Origin: Schizophyllum amplum
Taxonomy: Eukaryota; Basidiomycota; Agaricomycetes; Agaricales; Schizophyllaceae
Direction: 5' to 3'
Assembly (NCBI GenBank): GCA_007026445.1
Contig: VDMD01000209.1
Location: 1 to 33,666 of the forward strand
Length of the DNA: 33,666 nucleotides
The notes below the pieces were generated by a model. That model was not told the DNA's origin. It was given only the letters and a program-made list of their open reading frames with translations, and searched no databases. The position numbers and the translations under genes were made by a program. This document shows, one piece after another, positions 20,400-31,800 of this stretch; position 1 is the first letter of the stretch, and each line of letters opens with the position of its first letter.

Positions 20400-21101
20400 A
20401 CCATGTTCGGTACTACACGGTGTCTACACCGTCCTCATCGACACGCTTCCTCTACGCAATCCAACAAGACCTCTTCTCTCACCTGCTTTCCTCACTCTCC
20501 AACCAACTCCCCTGACTTCTCTCTGCACTCACTCTTCTATCTTTGCCCTTACCCTCCTTCCCTCTCTCTAGCCTCCACCCTTGCCCCTTTCTTCATCTGG
20601 CCTGCCCCTCCTCACTCCCAATCTAAACTTCCCTCACGGTCCCTCATCCAGTCCGGGTTGAGCCCCTAAGCCAATCAATACGCTGATAACGCAAGCAACG
20701 CGAAACGCAAACTCTTCAAACAATTCAAGGACTTTCCAGCTACAAGTCACCGACCACAAAACCCTCCTCCCCTGCGCCTCTCCTCCCTCCATCCCTCCCC
20801 CTTGACCCCCCCTTTCTCCCCTCCTTCCCTTCCCCTTTCCCACAGCTGACGCGACAAGGACCAAGCCAACCACCCGATCCCAAACGGCTTGGTCAACACA
20901 AACATCCCCCTCGCCCGTGATCGCGAGACCAGCCGCGTGACCTTCACAGGACTTCAGACCGACCTTCCTCCGCAAGCGTCATCTCACTAGTAGGCGCCTT
21001 GCGCTTGTCGCTCATGTCCTCACGAGTCACTACCAGACCTGTCCTCCCTCGCAAACTCGTCCTCACCATCGAATTTGCCTTCACCATCGAACCTGTCGCC
21101 C
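20400..21101. other. Gene-free, pyrimidine-rich spacer
   Basis: About 700 bp between the pseudouridine synthase and the first F-box gene. The plus strand is strongly C/T-rich as far as about 20850. No recognisable protein content was found on either strand. A near-direct repeat of TCACCATCGAA occurs at about 21063 and 21081, just before the F-box start. Confidence 0.4.
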
Positions 21102-23204
21102 ATGTCTTCCCTATCCCGCCTCTTGAACACCGATCTACTGCATGACATCGTGTGGTTTCTGTCAGTCGAGGATTCCATGTCCCTATCCTCGACGTGTCGG
21201 CAACTGCGTCTCATCCTGCGCCCGTCCCTATTCGCTTCGTGCCGGTGGAAGGACGCCGACAGGGAGCCTCCGGAGACCCTTTGGAGCCTCATCAGGTGCG
21301 TCAGATCATAAAGATATCGCATCTCACCCATAAGGATGCCCCCGCTCATGCTACGTAACCCAACCACGACAGACATCTGTACATCAACACCGACGCATTA
21401 CCCTACGTCGGGAACTACCCTTTCTGCGACGACCTCAGCGCCCTCGAATCCCTCCATATCTGCGCCGAACACGCATCGCGCAGCCTGGTCCACCTCCTCG
21501 AATCCACCCCTCATCTCCACACCCTCGACTTGTCCCAATTATGCTACAAGGACGACGAGACAGGCAATCGTCAGCTATTCTACGAACCGCTCCCCTGCCT
21601 CCCCGACCTCCCCTCCCACCCCTCCACCCTAAAATTCGGGTCCTGCTTGGATCGCTTGTACACGCACCAGTGGCGCCCCTCGTCCATGTACGCGAGCAAG
21701 ATGCACGCCCTGCGGCTCCCCTTGGCGGCGCTCCTGCACGATATCGGCACCGCCCACCTCGAGCACCTCGAGCTCGGTGCAGAGGCGCTGTGCCTCCCAT
21801 TCCTGGCCGCCTACACCTGGACCTCCCTCCGCGAGCTCGTCATCACAGGGTTCTGGGTCTGGCACCCGCAGGGCGACCGGAACGCGATGGCAGACCACCG
21901 CCTGCCCACGCCCGCCACCGCGTACGCGCACGTCCACCTCGGGACCCTCCTCGCCGCCGCGCCGCGCCTCTGCGCCCTGCGCGTCCACTGCCGCTTCGCC
22001 CAGTGGCTCGCGCACCCGCAATGCGTGGTCTGGCCCGCGTCCGAGCCCCCGCCGCCATCCGGGAGCGCGGTGCCCCTGCTCGACGCGTTCGAGCTCACCA
22101 ATCCGACGGCGGAGGACGGGATCTACGCGCAGCTGCCCCCGTCGCTGCGCACGCTGTCCCTCCTCACCTGGCCGCATCTGAGGCACAGGGTGGTTCTGGC
22201 GCCCATACACCCTGATTCGCGCGACGAGCAAGAGCTGCTTCCGCCGGCGGACAGCCCGAAGGTGCTGCGGACGCTGACGGTGGCGGAGCTGAGGCGGGTG
22301 CTGGGGGCGGCGGCGCTGCCTGACCTGCGCCAGTTGCGGGTGTCGTTCCGCGGGCCCGCGAGCGTGGCCCTTTTCGAGCAGATGGCGGCTTCTTTCCCTT
22401 GTCTCGAGCTCCTCGAGTTCCACGCCGAGTCGGGTCCGGGGAAGAATTGGTCCGCGGACGAGCTGGTACGTCTACTCTGTCACATCACGTTTGCTCTCAT
22501 GCCCGTGCGTCTGCTCTTGCCGCCCACCCATTCATTCCCTCGCCGCCCACCCATTCATTCCCTCGCCGCCCGCTCATCTTTTTCCGCCGCCCCGTCGCCA
22601 CTCGGTCCTCCAACATCATCTAACATCGACTCCCAGGCCGCCTGCGCCCGCGCCCTCAGCCCCCTCGTTCACCTCCGCGTCCTCCGCGCCGACGTGTTCC
22701 GCGATATCTACGCCGACGACCATCTGGAGGAGTACCTCGTCCATTGCGACACCCAAGCGGAGATCGACGAGGTGTACGCCGTACACGCGACGTGGATCGA
22801 AGGCCGCGCGGGGATTGGGAGGAAGGAGCTCGTTGAGGCGCTTTTTGGGCAGGACTCTGGTCGGGATAATGAAGGTCACGCTGATTGTACACAAGCCCGC
22901 CTGCCACCACAAGTCCGGCTGCCCGCCCTGCGCCAGGTCTGGCTGCCTGCCACGGTAACGCAGAGGCACCGTAATGCGCGATGGCTCCGCCATATCTGGT
23001 ATTTGTATCACGTCGACCGCGACCGCGACGGGCGCGCAGATCTTCGCAAGGATTCTGGACCTCACATTTGGTAAGCATTCCTCGTCCTCCTCCCTCCTCC
23101 TCGTGCCCCTCCAAATCATCGCCTTACCACTGTCAACGGACAGTCTTTGCTGATAATATATTCATCGCAGGATGGTCAGCCCCCACGATGAGGAGGTCAA
23201 TTAG
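21102..23204 (+). CDS. F-box protein, copy 1 of a tandem pair
   Basis: Exons 21102-21295, 21373-22465, 22637-23070 and 23171-23204 encode about 584 residues. The F-box is at the N-terminus (NTDLLHDIVWFLSVEDSMSL, then SSTCRQLRLILRPSLFASCRW), and the Leu-rich remainder (LESLHICAE, LHTLDLSQL, LEHLELGAEALCLPF, LRTLSLLTWPHL) is the loose LRR-like region usual in basidiomycete F-box proteins. It would link a substrate to Skp1-Cul1 ligases; the substrate is unknown. The last exon is only 34 bases and ends MVSPHDEEVN. It is supported by the second copy, which has a last exon of equal length and phase. The intron 22466-22636 has no stop and is a multiple of three, so retention would stay in frame. The copies share long nearly identical stretches such as CVVWPASEPPPPSGSA. 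Confidence 0.85.
22520..22571 (+). repeat. 23-bp repeat inside F-box intron 2
   Basis: CCGCCCACCCATTCATTCCC-type units start at 22520 and 22543, with a partial third at 22566. The expansion accounts for part of the length of this 171-bp intron. Confidence 0.8.
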
Positions 23205-23725
23205 TGATGCAACTGCAGTGAACGCGCGGGGTGTTTGAGGTGCGCGGGGGTAGTTTTGAGGTGAGGATGAGGTCGAAACCTTGGGGGTGGCAGGGTAAGC
23301 AATGTTGGGCGCACAATGCTTTATTCAGATTGGATTCGTAGATTGTATTACACCGTATGTATATCCACGGCTGTCTTGCACAGAATGCAGCTGTTTTGAA
23401 TTGATTGCAAGCCTGCAAAGCAGACGATAGGGAGGCGACATCCTGAGCTGATGAATGATATAGAATATCAGCGGGCAGCAGAGAAGTCATGGTCGCCAGA
23501 GTAAGTATATAAGTAGAGTCCGTTCAGTTTTGGTTCAGCCGTGTCGGTCCGCATGCCCTCGGCAAACCGCGAGCTACGCGGCACGCCAGGGGCCAGGGCA
23601 CGCCTTGGAATGGCACTTGGGTTGCTGCAGAGTGCTGCAGATCCTCTGTGTTACCTCCGTCTTCAACCCAGCCAGACGCAGTCTGCTCTCGTACCTTGCA
23701 CTTGTCACTCGTCGTGTCTTCTTCG
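23205..23725. other. Spacer between the F-box paralogs
   Basis: About 520 bp. Its one notable content is the minus-strand F-box-like fragment annotated separately. The remainder, including about 23500-23725 just before copy 2, shows no coding content and would hold the promoter of copy 2. Confidence 0.4.
23401..23490 (-). pseudogene. Inverted F-box-like fragment
   Basis: On the minus strand the frame from the ATG at 23490 reads LLPADILYHSSAQDVASLSS. It resembles the F-box start of copy 2, NDILHHVAWFLSAQDCASLSS, apart from a gap where VAWFL should be. The similarity then fades (ALQACNQFKTAAF) and no Leu-rich region follows. It is probably the truncated, inverted remnant of a third F-box gene. 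With so short a match, chance or convergence cannot be excluded. Confidence 0.4.
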
Positions 23726-25779
23726 ATGCTACTGCGCAGCAATGATATACTACACCATGTAGCATGGTTTCTCTCAGCGCAGGATTGTGCGTCTCTGTCG
23801 TCGACATGCAGGCAACTGCGTGTCTTCATGCGCCCAACCCTATTCGCCTCTTGCCGGTGGAAGGGAGACTCAGAGCCTCCAGACACCATTTGGAGTCTAA
23901 TCAGGTGCGTCAGATCATGAGGCTATCGCTGGCTATGCCAAATCTTGGACGGCAGACATCTGTACATCGATACCGACACAACACCCTGCGTCGAGGGTCA
24001 CGCTTTCTTCCGCGACCTCAGCGCACTTGAATCAATCCATGTCCGCGCCGAGAACGTATCGACTGGCTTGAGCCACATTCTCTCCACCACGCCCGCTCTT
24101 CACACCCTCGACCTGTCCCGCCTATGCTGCAAGGATGAAGACGACTTTAGCAGCGTCGGCCTGTTTTACGACCCCCTTCCCTGTCTACCTCCTTTGCCAT
24201 CCCGCCCATCCATATTGAAGTTCTGCTCCTACCTGGACCGTACCTACGCGGACGGCGACCGAGCTAGGCACATGCACGCGACCAAGATCCGCGGTCTGCA
24301 ACTCCCATTCGCGGCGCTCGTGTATGATATTGGCGCAGATCGCCTCGAGTACCTCGAAGTTGGCGCAGAGGCGCTGTCCCTGCCTTTTCTTGCTGCCTAC
24401 ACCTGGACTTCTCTCCGCGCACTCGTCATCACGGGGTACTGGGGTCGGTACCCTCAAGAAGACCCCCGCCCCTCGCCGATCCAGGGCTGCTCACGCCCGC
24501 GACGGCGCATGCGCACGTACATCTGGGAACTATACTTGCCGCTGCCCCTTGCCTCCGCGCCCTGCGCGTGCATTGTCGCTTCGTCCTGTGGCTTGAATGC
24601 TCCCAGTGCGTGGTATGGCCCGCGTCCGAGCCTCCGCCACCTTCTGGGAGTGCTATACCTCTACTCGACACGCTCGAGTTGCACAACCCGAATGCCGAGG
24701 ACGGCATCTACGCGCAGCTGCCCGCATCGCTGCGCACATTGTCCCTCCTGACATGGCCACATCTATTGCAGAAGGTGGATCTGGTGCCCACCTCGGACAT
24801 GAATGTCGAAGAATGTCTCCCGGGACCAAGCGACCCGATGGTACTGAGGACCCTCACGCCCGCGCAGCTGGGGCGCACGCTAAGGGCGGCGGCCCTCCCA
24901 GAATTATGCGAGTTGCGGTTCTCGTACCGCGGACCCGCAGACATGGATCTTTTGAAGCTGATCGCGACGTCCTTCCCTCGTCTTGAACTCCTCGAATTTC
25001 ATGCTGAGTCGGATCCTGAGAAGGCTTGGTCCGCGCGCGAACTGGTACGCGCTTACTGTCATAATTTTCGTATCATACCGCATCAAGCTCCTTCCCCCAT
25101 GATTCCTTTCGAACACCTTTGGGCTGTCATCTGATATCGCTGCTCTCTTCGCATCTCGTTGATCATAATTTTACTTTGTGCGCCTCCGGCAGCTGACAAT
25201 CCTCGTAGGCCGCATGCAGCAGCATCCTTGTACCCCTCATCTACTTGCGTGTTTTGCGCGCGGACGTCTTTCGCGCAGTTTACGCTGATGACCATCTCGA
25301 GCAATACCTGCGCTACTGCCACACTCAGGAGAGGATCGATGAGGTGTACGCCAATCACGAGTGCTCCGTATCTGAACGCCGAGGTATCCCGCGTAGGGAC
25401 GTCGTCGATGCCCTCTTCGGAGTCGGCGAGGTGGACCGCGCATCGTCTCATTCCATCCGCTTTCCTGCCCTCCGCCAGGTCTGGCTCTCCACAACGGTCG
25501 CTGGCGGGAACAGACATGCACGATGGACCGGCCGCTCCTGGCACATGTACCACGTCGACCGCGACCGCGACGGGCGTGCAGACCTTCGTCTCGATCGAGG
25601 ACCTAATATCCGGTGTGTGTTCTATTCGCTGCGCGGCTTGGTTCGGGCTGCCCTGCTAGTTTTACCTGCTGCTGTTTGGGCACTTCTCGGCCAGCCACCT
25701 GCGCGCCGGTTTTCCGAACTGAAAAGGCTGATCTTATCGTGACAGCATGACCAGTCGACAGGTCGAAAACAAGAATTAA
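23726..25779 (+). CDS. F-box protein, copy 2 of a tandem pair (one frame break)
   Basis: Exons 23726-23904, 23956-25044, 25209-25612 and 25746-25779, with the same phases as copy 1. The F-box reads SNDILHHVAWFLSAQDCASL then SSTCRQLRVFMRPTLFASCR. Exon 2 repeats the Leu-rich region of copy 1 (LEYLEVGAEALSLPFLAAYT, LRTLSLLTWPHL). Exon 3 parallels VLRADVFRAVYADDHLEQYL and ends MYHVDRDRDGRADLR. Exon 2 is one base short: the frame through ITGYWGRYPQEDPRP is lost, and LADPGLLTPATAHAHVHLG continues one frame over, at the C-rich GACCCCCGCCCC (24471-24482). With one extra base the product is about 568 residues. It may be a young pseudogene or a consensus error; the lack of other lesions favours the latter. 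The last exon model (MTSRQVENKN) is inferred from copy 1; reading on without that intron would end at 25742. Confidence 0.75.
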
Positions 25780-26388
25780 GCGGAGGGGCCTGCAGGCAGA
25801 GTCCCAACGCGCATGCTCTTTCTGTACGAAAATAGGCTGTTGTTGCGCGCTAATGCGTCAACTGCGTAAATTGAGCGAACTGATGGAGAAGGGCTCCCTC
25901 AAAATCGACACCGATCCTTGACTTGAACGCGCTGCCACACGCGTACCCAAGGTGATCCCTGTCTTCTCTTGCCACCCTTCTCCTCATCGCAACGTCTTCT
26001 CGTCCCCTTTCCCCTTTCTCATCCGAGTCGTCCTTGTCACAACTAGCCCTTCTCTCCGTTGATTTTGCAGTTTCTGATCACGCTCCTTTCCCTTGCCCAA
26101 ATGATACAACTCGAGCAAACCGAGCGCCTCGATGTGCTCGACGATTAGCCGGACAGGTGGATGAACGGGGAAGACGATCGTTGACGAACGTTGTCAACAC
26201 GTTCGATGGGCTAAGATGGACGACACGTAGCAGCCCTGGCAGTCACTAGGGTAAGTACCAAGCTGTTGCCAGGTGGCTGCAGACTTTCTGCGCGAAGATA
26301 GAAAATCCCGATGAACCAACAACTAAATGCGATGTACAACAATTTTACACGTCTAAAACCTTCGTAGCCGCTCACATTCGCCCATCGT
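25780..26388. other. Gene-free spacer
   Basis: About 610 bp between F-box copy 2 and the 3' end of the nucleoside diphosphate kinase gene. There is a C/T-rich stretch at 25960-26060. I see no coding content, repeat or RNA gene. Confidence 0.4.
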
Positions 26389-27063
26389 TTACTCAAAGAT
26401 CCACTGCTCGTTGACGTTCGTGTACTGGACGACGCCCTCCGGGAACCAGCTGCGGCGGATCGTCAGTAGTCACGCCTACACCTCAGAATATAATCCAAAG
26501 ACGTACAGCTTGATCTCCTTCTCTGCGTTCTCAACCGAGTCCGATCCGTGGCAGATGTTACGGCCGACCGCGAGCGCAAAGTCACCGCGAATGGAGCCTA
26601 TGTGCACGCGTTAGCGCCCGATAATCGATCAACATCGCGAGCGAGCAAAACGCACCCGGGGCGGACGCGAGCGGGTTCGTCGCGCCGAGCATGGAGCGGC
26701 CGGTCTTGACGGCATCGAGACCCTGCCACACCATCGCGACGACGGGGCCGGAGGCCATGTACTTGACGAGGCCCGGGAAGAACGGCTTGCCCGCGAGGTC
26801 GCCGTAGTCTGCCCATCGTCAGCCTCCTGAGTTTGCATGTACACCAAAACACGCACGCTTCTCAAGGTGCTCCACGGACGCGTGAACGAGCTTCATGGCA
26901 ACGAGCTTAAAGCCGCGCTCCTCGAAGCGCTGGATGATCTTGCCTACGAGAGCGCGCTGGACGCCATCGGGCTGCGCGCAGGCTATCAGGTCCTGCACAT
27001 CCTCCCAGGAGATCGAGGGGGGCGCACCTTAATCATGATGTAGGTGCGCTCGCTGACAGACAT
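26389..27063 (-). CDS. NDK1: Nucleoside diphosphate kinase
   Basis: Five exons (27063-27028, 26971-26857, 26808-26656, 26597-26507, 26449-26389) encode 151 residues, the usual length. The enzyme moves the terminal phosphate from ATP to other nucleoside diphosphates through a phospho-histidine. It starts [20 protein letters not shown] and contains [53 protein letters not shown] and [18 protein letters not shown]. The active-site histidine lies in NICHGSD, and the end is QWIFE. All four introns are 48-58 bp and interrupt conserved sequence, so the boundaries are well fixed. It is divergent from QCR7 with a 222-bp shared promoter region. Confidence 0.97.
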
Positions 27064-27285
27064 GGTGGGAGATCCTGAAATCTGATAGAGATGGAGGGAG
27101 GTGAAGAAAACTCGTTCGCGCGCGCGGAGGCGCGCTCTTATAGCCGCGGGCGCGTGGATCGCGATCGGCGCCTGCCGAGGGACTCGCAGCGCAACAAATG
27201 TCAACACGGGCGCGGCTCCCGGCATCCTCCGCCGCGGCGCCTCTGCGTTGAATATTGCCTCCTCCTTCTCACCACTCATTCTAAA
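27064..27285. promoter_or_regulatory. Bidirectional promoter between NDK1 and QCR7
   Basis: These 222 bp separate two divergent, presumably highly expressed genes. A TATA-like CTTATAGCC lies near 27137. The centre is very GC-rich (GCGCGCGGAGGCGCGC, GCCGCGGGCGCG). No specific factor site was recognised. Confidence 0.4.
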
Positions 27286-27968
27286 ATGATCTTCGGGCCG
27301 ACGTCGCTCTCGCTCGCGTCGCGGGTCACCGCGAACAAGACGCTGCTCGCCTGGTGCAAGCCCATCGCAGCCTGGTACACGGACCTCATGGGTTACCGCA
27401 AGTACGGGCTGAGGTACGACGACCTCAGTGCGTGTGTTCACAGTCGAAGCTATATCTCTACTGACTCCCGCTTAGTTCTTGAAGAGAACAAGGACATGTA
27501 CCGCGTGCGTAGCTGAGAAGAAAGCACGAGAGTCGACTCCCTAATCTGCGTGCAGTCCATCAACCGCCTCACGGACCGCGAGACCTACGACCGCGGCTTC
27601 CGCTTCAAGCGCGCCTCCCAGGCATCTATTCTTCATACACCTCTTCCCAAGGAGCAGTGGACCAAGCCAGAGGAGGTGCGTGTCTATGCTTCGATCGTCA
27701 ACACCTTGCGCACTTCATCTCTTCGTCGCATTCTTCGCACTCACGCAGAGCGCAATTTCTTGACCTGATAGATTCTGTCTTCCTCTCCTTCGTCCCAGCC
27801 ACCTTTGTCTCAGTCTCCTTCGACCCACCGTCCTTCTGTCTTTCTCGTCATCTTACTCGCACTCACACTCGACAGGACACTCAATACCTTCGCCCGCACA
27901 TCGAGAACGTCATCGCCGAGAACAAGGAGCGCAAGTACTGGGACAACCTCAAGGTCCAGCGCAAGTAG
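27286..27968 (+). CDS. QCR7: Cytochrome bc1 complex subunit 7 (14 kDa)
   Basis: Four exons (27286-27427, 27476-27504, 27556-27675, 27876-27968) encode 127 residues, the normal size. It is a matrix-facing subunit of respiratory complex III. The chain reads MIFGPTSLSLASRV, then WYTDLMGYRKYGLRYDDLIL, MYRSINRLTDRETYDRGFRF, KRASQASILHTPLPKEQWTK, and ends with YLRPHIENVIAENKERKYWD and a short basic tail. The third intron (200 bp) is much longer and T/C-richer than its 48-51-bp neighbours. The start ATG is preceded by a C/T-rich leader and TAAA, a good context. Confidence 0.95.
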
Positions 27969-28837
27969 ATGCAGGACTGGCTTGAGGTGTTCGCAGGACT
28001 GCGCAGTTGACCGAATAGACTTCTGCAGAGCCCCTCTAGGCTTAGTGGGCGTAGACGATACTATTCAATGGCATTCATTCTATCTATCCTGGTGTCCTTC
28101 CTGTTGGCTCAAGGAGCGAGATATTCAACCCTACACGTCATTTTCTGTCGGCGGGCAGCACCTACCTGCCGTGATGCTCACCTCGCGCTTGCTCTTCTCA
28201 GATTCGTCTCATGCCGGCTGTTTCCAACAAGCATTAGATATTACATTGATACAAGAAAGACAAAAGAACGACGAGGGCGATACAACAACCAGCCAATAAG
28301 TAAAGGAACAAAGTCAAGTCAAAGTCAAAAGTCAAGGATAGTGCATCGAGTAAGCCAAGAGAAGGGACAGTGCAGATCGTGTGTAACTAAACCATCCGGA
28401 CAGTTCGCAAACGCAGACAAGACAAACAAGTCCACCGCACGCATGCGCATCGTCCTAGGTACGCAGAGAATCCCGTCCGTGGCGTGCTACTTTGAAGGTA
28501 TAAACGTGAGACCGGAGGGGTATGCTGGAGAGGATGGATGGTGGGATATGCTGGTCAGTGGCGCGTGGCGACGATAGCAAGTGCACAGGGGGAGAGCACC
28601 CAGGCGGAGGTGAGCCGACAGACGGCGGGGGAAACGCAGGGGAAACGCGTGTAAGAAAAAGGGAAGCACGAGCCCCAGATCCACTAGCGCCCAATGTCAC
28701 GGTAGCGACATCGCCCCCGCAAGGCGCCGCGTCGCCCACCCGTGCTCGTCGTCGATTGTCATAATACGTCGGCGGCACCGGCAGGACATGCCCTTGGGCA
28801 TGATGGAAGGACGTGATGATTTTGTTCACGCCCTGCC
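27969..28837. other. Convergent 3' region, no gene
   Basis: About 870 bp between the ends of QCR7 (+) and the SMG6-like gene (-). It holds a small GTCAA-type microsatellite (about 28310-28336) and a G/A-rich stretch around 28510-28660. The open frames on both strands give no recognisable protein. Confidence 0.45.
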
Positions 28838-31800
28838 TCACGTCGCTGCAGCAAGGATTCCTGCTAGATCCCGCTCGCTCGCCGCCGGAAGCTCCCTGGA
28901 ACGGGACTTCATGCGCACTGCAAACGTCGTCAGGGGATGAATCACTCCGAGTAGGGGATGAACTTACAGTTACGGTCCAATGTCAGGAGAACAACTTTCT
29001 CCGCCCGCGCGTCCTCGATCGCGCCGCCTTGCAAGAACGCGGACCGGTCCGCCCAGTGCGCCTGCTGCCACAGTGCCGCCTTCAAGATAAGGTCGTCCAT
29101 GCTTCGTTCGGCACCCGCGAAGTCTATCTCCTCCGTACGGATGCTGAGCGTCGCGAGGTAATTGCCGCGCGAGGTTTGGACTTTGAGGGATGCCGTGTGG
29201 GAGCGCACTCCGGCCATGATGTACTCGACCGCTGCCGACGCAGGACTCGCGAGTTCGGAGCCGCCCGAGACCATCCCGTCGAGCTCCATGATGACGGGTA
29301 GTGGTACGACGATCGTCCACCGGTGTGACTCGACAAGCTTGCAAAAGGCATCGAGCGACGAGAGAAGGATGTTGGTGTCGACGACGAGGATCGAATAGCC
29401 AGGGACGACCTTCAACGGCTGGCGAGCTGTCTGTGTGCGGCGTGCGCGAGGTCGGGACGCTGTCGTGCGAGGTTGGCGACGAGAGGACAGCATGCTTTCA
29501 AGCTGCTGCCTGCGCGTCTAAAGAACAATGTCAGAATGAAGGATTAGACAAGACCAACGCAAACTCGTACCTTGAGCGCCTTCACCTCGTCCGACTCATC
29601 CTCATCCTCATCATCCGTCTCCTCAGACAGGTCATCACTGGCCTCATCCACCTCCATGGAGTCATCGGTCCATCTCGAGCCTGCAAGCCGCCTCGCCTCC
29701 GCCTCCCTCTCCGCGCGCTCCTCCTCCTGCCATGCAGCCGACTTCGCCGCAAGCGCGCCCTCGACCCTCCACTCCCGCGTCCCCCGCACCCAGGTCAGGC
29801 CGTCGACGACGTTGGACATTTCGACAGCGCTTCGTACCACCCGGGTCCAGCGCTGCCCGTCCGCCTTCTGGTGCACCGCCGCCTCCTCGTCGTCCTCGAT
29901 GCGACCATCCTCCATTGCAGCTTCCGCCTCCTCCGCATCTAGGATCTCCATCTCCGGCCGACGATCCTCGCCGCTCCTCCAGTATCCCCTTTCCCACACC
30001 TTCCGCGCGACCCACTCCATACCGCGCAAACACCAGTCTTCTGCGAGCGGCGGCGCGCATCCAGCCGTCAACGTCGACCAGCGCCACTCCCCTGACTCCT
30101 CGCGAGACAGTAGACCCTGAGCCTCCATCACGCTCCGTGGTACCGTCTGGAAGAAGTCTGCGAGGTCCGTCCAGGGAACATGGCGCTCGAGGACGCGCAA
30201 CGCCTTCTCGTTCTTGACCATTGTCGCCAGGAATGTTAGAATGATGGAGAGGTAGGGATTGAGGGTCTTGCGCGCGAAGATTGTAGGTTTGCGGATGGGC
30301 TGGCGCAGAACGACCGAGAGCATGGAGAATGTGAGCTGCATGGCAAGAGTCAACGACACGGGGACGCCGGTTTCGGGTTCAGCAAGAATGGGTGACGGCT
30401 GGTCTCCATCAACCTCCATCCTGTCTTCCTCCGCTGCGGTACGCTTCGCAAGTCGCACGGCAGCCGCAGACACGCCGGTCGTCGTGGCTTCGCGCGTCCT
30501 AACAGCTCCCACCCTGCGGAGGATGCCGGTGGCCTTGCCGTACTCGAGGAGCGCGCCTACGTTGGAAACGGCCATCATAATCCATTCGCGCTCTTCCGCG
30601 CCGTCGATCGATAGCCGCTCCAGAAGACGCGCCAGCGTGGGCTGGAAGTCGTCCAGCTGTATGTTCGTGAAGAGCATGCCGTGCAACAGCACGAACAAAT
30701 CCGGGACACGGGCATCAGGTTGCGCGCGCCGTACCTGGGCTTGGGGGCTCCATGTCTGCAGAATCGACTCGCGCGTCGTCGCGAACGGATGAAGAGCGTT
30801 CAAGCTATGCACGCTTGATTAGTATCTCGGAAACAGGGGCACATACAAGTACATACCTCTTGATGAAATGGTACATGCTGCGTAGGTCTTCACCCTCTGC
30901 CTCGCGGCTCAGGAGACCAAGGTGGTGTGCAACTTGCCGTTACCTGGCTGGTCGGCGAGCCCGCTCGCGTACCAGTCGCGGGCAATCGTCCGCCAACGCT
31001 CCTTCTCCGGCTCGATCTCGAGAGCTCGCGCTGCTGCAACCCCGATGCTCGGTGAGGGGAGTCATCGATGCGAGCAGCGGCGCGTCGCTGACCGATTTTG
31101 CTTCCGGCGCCGCGGGGCGGTGCGAGGGTGCCGTTAGGGCTCGTGCCTGCTGCCTCGGTCAGTGCCGCAGTGGTCAGGGCCGCAGGCGTGCCGCCCGTGT
31201 TGCGAGTGACCATGGCTGCGACGGCCATGCGATATCGGGCCAGGTCCCCAAGGGCCTCGAGCCACTCGCTGCGGAACGCGTCAACGGTGGTCTCCTCGTA
31301 GAGACCGGTGTAGTAGGTGTATGCGAAAGAGGATGAAGTCTTGCAGGTGTTCCATGGCGACAGGTGAACGGAGGGAGGCCGCGCGCAGGTTCTCGAAAGT
31401 CGATGGAAGCCGAACATCCAAAGGCGGGTGATGAGGTTGTATTTCTTCGGGATGTTGCGCAGGGAGGCGGGCACGCTCGGAGAGAGCGTCATCTGCAACA
31501 TGTCGTGCATCCTGTCGATGAGGCTACAGATACTGGTCAGATGATAGCACGTTCGTTTGCCGAAGAGCACGTACCGCTTATGATCCGTGATCTGTCTTCG
31601 CCATTTCTCTGCTCCGCGTCCTCGCTCGATGCCGATTCCTTGCCTTTGAGGCGGACCACGACTGTTGGATTCTGCCGCATCGTCGAGCTCATCTTGCTTC
31701 ACCTTCGCCTCGAGGTCTGTGATGTTGCGGTACAGCCCGCTTCAGCTGCCGCACCGAACTGATTGTTGCCCGACTCTTCGTGATGGCCACTCTTGCCCGT

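Noticed and set aside
21629..22423. Long minus-strand frame opposite F-box copy 1
   Set aside because: It is antisense to conserved Leu-rich coding sequence, and its Arg/Gln/Glu-rich translation is typical of a shadow frame.
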